The translations under genes and the position numbers were made by a program. Shown here in pieces: positions 5,486-9,665 of a stretch of DNA of 9,665 nt. The notes under the pieces are model-generated. The model saw nothing but the letters and a program-made list of their open reading frames with translations, had not been told where the DNA came from and searched no databases. Numbering within the stretch: position 1 is the first letter of the stretch; every line of letters begins with the position of its first letter. Source of the DNA: Acidobacteriaceae bacterium (GTDB lineage: Bacteria; Acidobacteriota; Terriglobia; Terriglobales; Acidobacteriaceae); NCBI GenBank assembly GCA_030044455.1, contig JASHVU010000777.1, positions 1 to 9,665 of the forward strand. Direction: 5' to 3'.

Positions 5486-8209
5486 TCATGGCGCCAAAGG
5501 GACTGCGCTGGAGTCAGTGGCAGATACCGCTTCCGCGGGAGCGCCACCCTCATTCGACAACCAGGTGTAAGTAAAGCGGCCGTCCGTTCCCACTCCGATC
5601 TGAACGCGGTCGGAGGGAGTTTCCTCAGCCATGCGCGTAAGGACCTCGCGCGAAATCTCAGGAAGCATGGTGTTGGAGAGAATGTTGTCCACGTTGCGTG
5701 CACCGCTCTCGACTTCAGTACACCTTTTGGCCACCTCTTCAATCGCGGAGTCGTCGACAACCAACGTGATCCTGTGATTTTCCTGCAGCCGGCGCTGAAT
5801 TTTACCGATCTTCAGATGGATGATTTTCTTCAGCGCCTCGTCGCGTATCGGGAAGTAAGGGATGATCACCATGCGGCCGAGGAACGCAGGCTTGAAGATT
5901 TTATTCAGCTCCGGCTTGATGGCCAGGGCCAGACCCTCGGCGTCGGGCATGGTTTCCTTGTCAGCAGTAAGCTTCGACAGAGTATCGGTCGCCGCGTTTG
6001 TGGTGAGAATGATGATGGTGTTCTTGAAGTCGATCGAGCGGCCTTCTCCGTCTTCGAGATTTCCCTTGTCGAAGACCTGGTAGAACAACTCGAGTACGTC
6101 GGGATGGGCTTTCTCCACCTCATCGAGCAGAACCACAGAGTAGGGCCTGCGACGCACTGCTTCGGTGAGCACGCCACCCTCGCCATAGCCGACATATCCC
6201 GGTGGGGAGCCCTTCAGCGTTGAAACGGTATGAGCCTCCTGAAACTCCGACATGTTAATGGTGATCAGATTGCGTTCGCCTCCGTAGAGCAGGTCGGCGA
6301 GGGCGAGCGCAGACTCGGTCTTTCCCACACCGCTGGGGCCAACCAGCATGAAGACGCCGACCGGCTTGCCGGGATCGTCAAGACGGGCACGCGACGTGAT
6401 GATTCGCTGGGCGATGACGGCCAGGGCGTGATCCTGGCCGATGACACGTTTCTTGAGATGACCGTCGAGATCGAGGACGGTGGCGATCTCGTCCTTCACC
6501 ATCTTGCCAAGCGGGATACCGGTCCAGGCGGAGATGACTTCGCCCACTATGCGTTCATCCACGCAGACGTGAATCAGCGGATTCTCGCCCTGGATTGAGG
6601 CGAGCTGGTCCTCAAGCGCGCGCAGGCTCTGCAGGGATGGCTTCTCTGTCAGTGCGCCATCGCCTTCGGCCTTCACGGTCTCCGCGCCAGACTCCAGCGC
6701 TTCGCGCATCGCGCGAATCTTGCGCACCAGCTCAATCTCCTGCTCCCATTGTGTTTTCAATTTGGCGAGTCGGGATTCCTCAGCCGCGAGCTGTTCTTCA
6801 ATGGTCGCGAGCTTTTCGGCATGTTCCTCGCCGACTGCAGTTTCGCGTTCGAGAATCTGTTTCTGCACCTTCAGATCGTCGATGTGGCGGGTGGCGTCTT
6901 CTATCGCCGGGGGAATCGTGTTCTGGCCGAGGGAGAGACGCGCACAGGCGGTGTCGAGAACGCTCACCGCCTTGTCCGGCAACTGGCGACCCGCAAGATA
7001 GCGATGACTGAGCCTGACGGTTGAGGTGACGGCCTCATGCAGGATGCGCAGATCGTGGTGTTTCTCCAACGCTGGAACGATTCCGCGCATCATGGCGTCG
7101 CACTGGAGTTCGGTGGGTTCTTCGACCTTGACCACCTGAAAGCGCCGGGCCAGCGCGGCATCTTTCTCGAAGTATTTCTTATATTCAGACCAAGTGGTGG
7201 CGGCAATGGTGCGCAACTCGCCTCTCGCCAGGGCCGGCTTGAGCAGATTGGCAGCGTCATTCTGGCCGGCCTGCCCGCCCGCGCCGATCATCGTGTGCGC
7301 TTCATCGATGAAGAGGATAATGGGATGTGGGGAAGCCTTGACCTCCTCGATGAGCCCCTTGAGGCGATTTTCGAATTCGCCCTTGACGCCGGCCCCGGCC
7401 TGTAGAAGCGCCAGATCCAGGCTGTGAAGCTGCACGTTGCGCAGCGGCGGCGGCACATCTCCGCTGGCCAGGCGCAGGGCGAAGCCTTCTACAACCGCAG
7501 TTTTGCCCACGCCGGCCTCGCCGGTGAGAATGGGATTGTTCTGGCGGCGGCGCATCAGAATGTCGACAACCTGGCGAATTTCCGCGTCGCGCCCCAGTAC
7601 CGGATCGATCTTGCCCGCTTTTGCGTTTGCCGTCATGTTGACGGTGTACTGATCGAGATGCGGAGTCTTGCCTCCGGGCGCACGGCCCGGTGCAGCAGCC
7701 CCGCCGGGCGCGGCGGTAGCCAGCCCGACCGAGGTCTCGCGCGACTTCTCGGTGATGGCGAAGAAGTCTTTGCGGAGGGCTTCAGGCGGAATGAGCTGGA
7801 GCTCTTTGCTCACATCGCGGATCAGGCGCACCAGTTCGTCGCTGGTGAGCAGCGCCAGCAACGCGAAGCCGGTGCGAATCTGGCCCGCATCGTATTCGAT
7901 GGTGGCCACCGTCCACGCCTCGGTGAGCGTCTTTACCAGCAGCGGGCTGAAGGCAGGGCTGCGAGCGTTGCCTGTCTTCAAGCGGTCGAGGCTGCGCTGC
8001 AACTCGGTGGTCAGCCGCGATCGATCGACGCCGTATTGCCTCAGGATGAAGGCGATGTCGTTATCCGAGCTGTCGATGGCCTTGAGCAGAAAGTGCTCGA
8101 CCTCGATGTCGTAGTGAGTGCGCGAAACACACAAGCCGGCAGCGGCTTCCAGTGCGCTGCGGGTTGCGTCGTTCACCTTGCCGATAAGAGACTTCAGGTT
8201 TAGACTCAT
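5486..8209 (-). CDS. clpV: TssH/ClpV, T6SS sheath-disassembling AAA+ ATPase
   Basis: This is a 907-aa ClpB-family unfoldase that hexamerises in the cytoplasm and pulls apart the contracted TssB/TssC sheath so it can be rebuilt. An N-terminal Clp repeat domain covers about 1-150 and would bind the sheath peptide. A Pro/Gly/Ala linker follows at 165-183. The first AAA+ module has Walker A GEAGVGKT (230-237), pore loop [12 protein letters not shown] (271-282), Walker B ILFIDEAH (298-305) and an arginine-finger region ARRF (354-357). A coiled-coil middle domain spans about 440-540. The second AAA+ module has Walker [10 protein letters not shown] (624-632), pore loop [13 protein letters not shown] (667-679), Walker [10 protein letters not shown] (692-700) and FLGRM (776-780). 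All catalytic residues appear intact. Length is normal for ClpV. The start at 8209 has a strong Shine-Dalgarno, and the gene follows tssG by 32 bp. The position between tssG and vgrG separates it from housekeeping ClpB. Confidence 0.97.
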   Translation of the reverse strand: MSLNLKSLIGKVNDATRSALEAAAGLCVSRTHYDIEVEHFLLKAIDSSDNDIAFILRQYGVDRSRLTTELQRSLDRLKTGNARSPAFSPLLVKTLTEAWTVATIEYDAGQIRTGFALLALLTSDELVRLIRDVSKELQLIPPEALRKDFFAITEKSRETSVGLATAAPGGAAAPGRAPGGKTPHLDQYTVNMTANAKAGKIDPVLGRDAEIRQVVDILMRRRQNNPILTGEAGVGKTAVVEGFALRLASGDVPPPLRNVQLHSLDLALLQAGAGVKGEFENRLKGLIEEVKASPHPIILFIDEAHTMIGAGGQAGQNDAANLLKPALARGELRTIAATTWSEYKKYFEKDAALARRFQVVKVEEPTELQCDAMMRGIVPALEKHHDLRILHEAVTSTVRLSHRYLAGRQLPDKAVSVLDTACARLSLGQNTIPPAIEDATRHIDDLKVQKQILERETAVGEEHAEKLATIEEQLAAEESRLAKLKTQWEQEIELVRKIRAMREALESGAETVKAEGDGALTEKPSLQSLRALEDQLASIQGENPLIHVCVDERIVGEVISAWTGIPLGKMVKDEIATVLDLDGHLKKRVIGQDHALAVIAQRIITSRARLDDPGKPVGVFMLVGPSGVGKTESALALADLLYGGERNLITINMSEFQEAHTVSTLKGSPPGYVGYGEGGVLTEAVRRRPYSVVLLDEVEKAHPDVLELFYQVFDKGNLEDGEGRSIDFKNTIIILTTNAATDTLSKLTADKETMPDAEGLALAIKPELNKIFKPAFLGRMVIIPYFPIRDEALKKIIHLKIGKIQRRLQENHRITLVVDDSAIEEVAKRCTEVESGARNVDNILSNTMLPEISREVLTRMAEETPSDRVQIGVGTDGRFTYTWLSNEGGAPAEAVSATDSSAVPLAP

Positions 8210-8216
8210 TCGTCCG

Positions 8217-8224
8217 CCCTCCCC
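8217..8224 (-). promoter_or_regulatory. Ribosome binding site of clpV
   Basis: On the minus strand GGGGAGGG stands seven bases upstream of the clpV ATG (8209-8207). It is the strongest Shine-Dalgarno match seen among the genes of this window and fixes the clpV start. vgrG, by contrast, has no clear site. Confidence 0.7.
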
Positions 8225-8241
8225 GAGTGGGATGATTACGT

Positions 8242-9285
8242 TTACGACAATCGGTAGGTTGCCTCGTCGGGATCGCGATCAAGAGACCGGTTTCGGATCC
8301 AGCTCACCAGTCCCAGTCGCGCAGCCCCAACGTGTTCGGTTCCAAGTTTCATGGCCGGGACTTCATCGCGCTCGAGTACGAGACGGACGATGAAATCGAA
8401 CTCCCGGTTGCAATAGAAGCCAAGCCAGGCGCGCAGCTCAATGTTTGCTGCGGCCCCTGGCAGGAATTCCTGATAACGGGCAAAACTCAAAGGCCCAATG
8501 CGAATGGTGACCGTTCCATGCTGGTCGTAGGCCTCGTCCCCCACGATGGTTCCGATACCGAGCCGCTCTGAAAAGGACTGCGTGCCCCGCAGAAACGTCA
8601 GGTTTTCCTGAGGCAAACGTCTCCACGTACCGGTGAACTGCTGAATACTCACTGGAACATTGAAGTAGTCCTCAAGAAGACGCTTCAGGCCGTGGGCGGT
8701 GGGACGACGTTGAGCCAGCACCGCCGAATAGTAAAGGCAGGCCTCGTCGTCGATCTGCATGCGGTCGGTAAGCGATTGGGTCCCGAGGCCGATCAAGTCC
8801 AGCAATCTGGCGGTGATGAGATCGTCACCTGCACCGCTCCGCTCGTATGCGACATAAAAGTGATGCTTCTGCCAGCCGCGATAAAAGAGTGAGACAATGC
8901 GATGGTTGAAAAGGTCAAAGAAGTCGCCCGGGCCGTGATCGCGGGCGCGAGCGCGCTCCAGCAGAAATTCGGTATAAACGTGCGGCAGCGCACCCACGGC
9001 GGCTGAGAGACCCATGAAATTGACCGAAACCACGGGTTGGCCATCGGCGCCGATTTCGAGGTCCTGGATCTCGCTGGCCGGAAATGATAGCGATGGGAAA
9101 GAGCGGAACCGGACTATTTCGGTGGACGGTGAAACGAAAAGTCCGACCGGGTTTCGCTCCGGATACACGCGGCCGAGCAGGCGCACAGCCTGGAAGAAAT
9201 GGACGCTGTACGGGTCCTGTTCGAGCATCGCACGCAACGGCGCGAATCTCAAATCAGCGGCTTGTATCCCGCTTTCGGTGGCCAT
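8242..9285 (-). CDS. tssG: TssG (VasB/ImpH family), T6SS baseplate wedge component
   Basis: This 347-aa protein has the usual length for TssG, which with TssE, TssF and TssK forms the baseplate wedge around the VgrG hub. Family-typical segments are DPYSVHFFQAVRLLGRVYP (24-42) and the central block VNFMGLSAAVGALPHVYTEF (88-107). That block continues through GDFFDLFNHRIVSLFYRGWQKHHF (120-143). No signal or membrane segment is present, as expected for a cytoplasmic assembly protein. The ATG at 9285 overlaps the end of tssF by 37 bp and has GGAG 11 bases upstream. An alternative ATG at codon 20 (9228) would avoid the overlap but lacks a ribosome site. TAA ends the gene 32 bp before clpV. Confidence 0.95.
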   Translation of the reverse strand: MATESGIQAADLRFAPLRAMLEQDPYSVHFFQAVRLLGRVYPERNPVGLFVSPSTEIVRFRSFPSLSFPASEIQDLEIGADGQPVVSVNFMGLSAAVGALPHVYTEFLLERARARDHGPGDFFDLFNHRIVSLFYRGWQKHHFYVAYERSGAGDDLITARLLDLIGLGTQSLTDRMQIDDEACLYYSAVLAQRRPTAHGLKRLLEDYFNVPVSIQQFTGTWRRLPQENLTFLRGTQSFSERLGIGTIVGDEAYDQHGTVTIRIGPLSFARYQEFLPGAAANIELRAWLGFYCNREFDFIVRLVLERDEVPAMKLGTEHVGAARLGLVSWIRNRSLDRDPDEATYRLS

Positions 9286-9665
9286 TCGCCCAGCGGCTCC
9301 TTTCTCTGGCTGGCAAACGCTACCAGTTGACAGAAGCTGTTGATGGATGTGTAGCTGCCCATAAACCGGTCGAGAATACTGGCAAAGAGATAGGCGCTGC
9401 CGCCCACGAACTGGCTTTCGTCGAACTCGATCTCTACGCGCGTTCCCCGAGCCGGAAGATTCCCATAGATCGATTGCATAATGGCGAAATGAGGTTTTGA
9501 ATTGAGGCGCGTGATGCCGCCGATCTGGTTTTCAAGATACGACGAATCAGTGAAGTTGTGCAGACGCAAAATCTCCTGGAGCGAGGTGACGCCTTCTTCC
9601 ACGATGGAGAGGTAGTTGAGAGAGAGTTGCGAGACCAGCCGCCAAAGCTGGCCCTTTCCGCGCGG
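9249..9665 (-). CDS. tssF: TssF (VasA/ImpG family), T6SS baseplate component, C-terminal part only
   Basis: The open frame enters at the right edge and ends with TGA at 9251-9249, giving the last 138 residues of a protein that is normally about 580-620 aa. TssF-typical features are the opening GQLWRLVSQLSLNYLS stretch, LQEILRLHNF, and GSAYLFASILDRFMGSYTSINSF followed by an EPLGEWPPKAG end. TssF pairs with TssG in the baseplate wedge. The frame is open without a start through 9665, so a GTG at 9602 is only an internal codon; the true start lies outside the window. tssG starts inside its 3' end. Confidence 0.93.
   Translation of the reverse strand, partial: PRGKGQLWRLVSQLSLNYLSIVEEGVTSLQEILRLHNFTDSSYLENQIGGITRLNSKPHFAIMQSIYGNLPARGTRVEIEFDESQFVGGSAYLFASILDRFMGSYTSINSFCQLVAFASQRKEPLGEWPPKAGYKPLI

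Noticed and set aside
5426..8203. Long plus-strand frames opposite clpV (for example 265 and 259 aa)
   Set aside because: High-GC antisense shadows of clpV with no recognisable domains or start signals.

Overview
The window is the distal part of a type VI secretion system (T6SS) gene cluster from a moderately GC-rich Gram-negative (diderm) bacterium. All convincing genes lie on the minus strand, so transcription runs from the right edge to the left. The order tssF-tssG-clpV-vgrG is the one seen in several proteobacterial clusters (for example the Pseudomonas HSI-I type). The sequence alone does not fix the phylum. An acidobacterial or delta-proteobacterial-like host would fit, but this is a low-confidence impression.

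Right part (9665 to 5486): the C-terminal end of tssF (baseplate wedge, cut by the window edge), a complete tssG (baseplate wedge, overlapping tssF by 37 bp) and a complete tssH/clpV (AAA+ ATPase that disassembles the contracted sheath). These are ordinary core T6SS parts with all expected motifs.

Middle and left (5441 to 317): the spike and effector module. vgrG (963 aa) has a normal gp27/gp5-like core with a very regular octapeptide beta-helix, then a Pro/Ser/Thr linker and about 209 residues made almost only of Gln and Ala. Six bases later comes a 424-aa PAAR protein. It consists of a PAAR tip domain, a middle domain resembling C-terminal toxin domains of polymorphic toxins (possibly ADP-ribosyltransferase-like), and a second Gln/Ala-rich tail of about 140 residues. 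An unrecognised 131-aa gene follows with an ATGA overlap, and then a 157-aa protein resembling the DUF1795/DcrB/Eag-type chaperones. The layout suggests a cassette of carrier (VgrG), tip and effector (PAAR-toxin), and accessory, immunity or chaperone proteins.

Left edge (187 to 1): after 129 bp without a gene comes the start of another minus-strand gene. Its first 62 residues resemble the N-terminal part of an EntD/Sfp-type 4'-phosphopantetheinyl transferase. It is probably the end of the T6SS-specific region.

The most unusual element is the matched pair of Gln/Ala heptad-like tails on VgrG and its neighbouring PAAR protein. I infer that they form an alanine-type coiled coil helping the effector dock on, or travel with, the spike. 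The second is the toxin-like domain placed between the PAAR tip and its tail.
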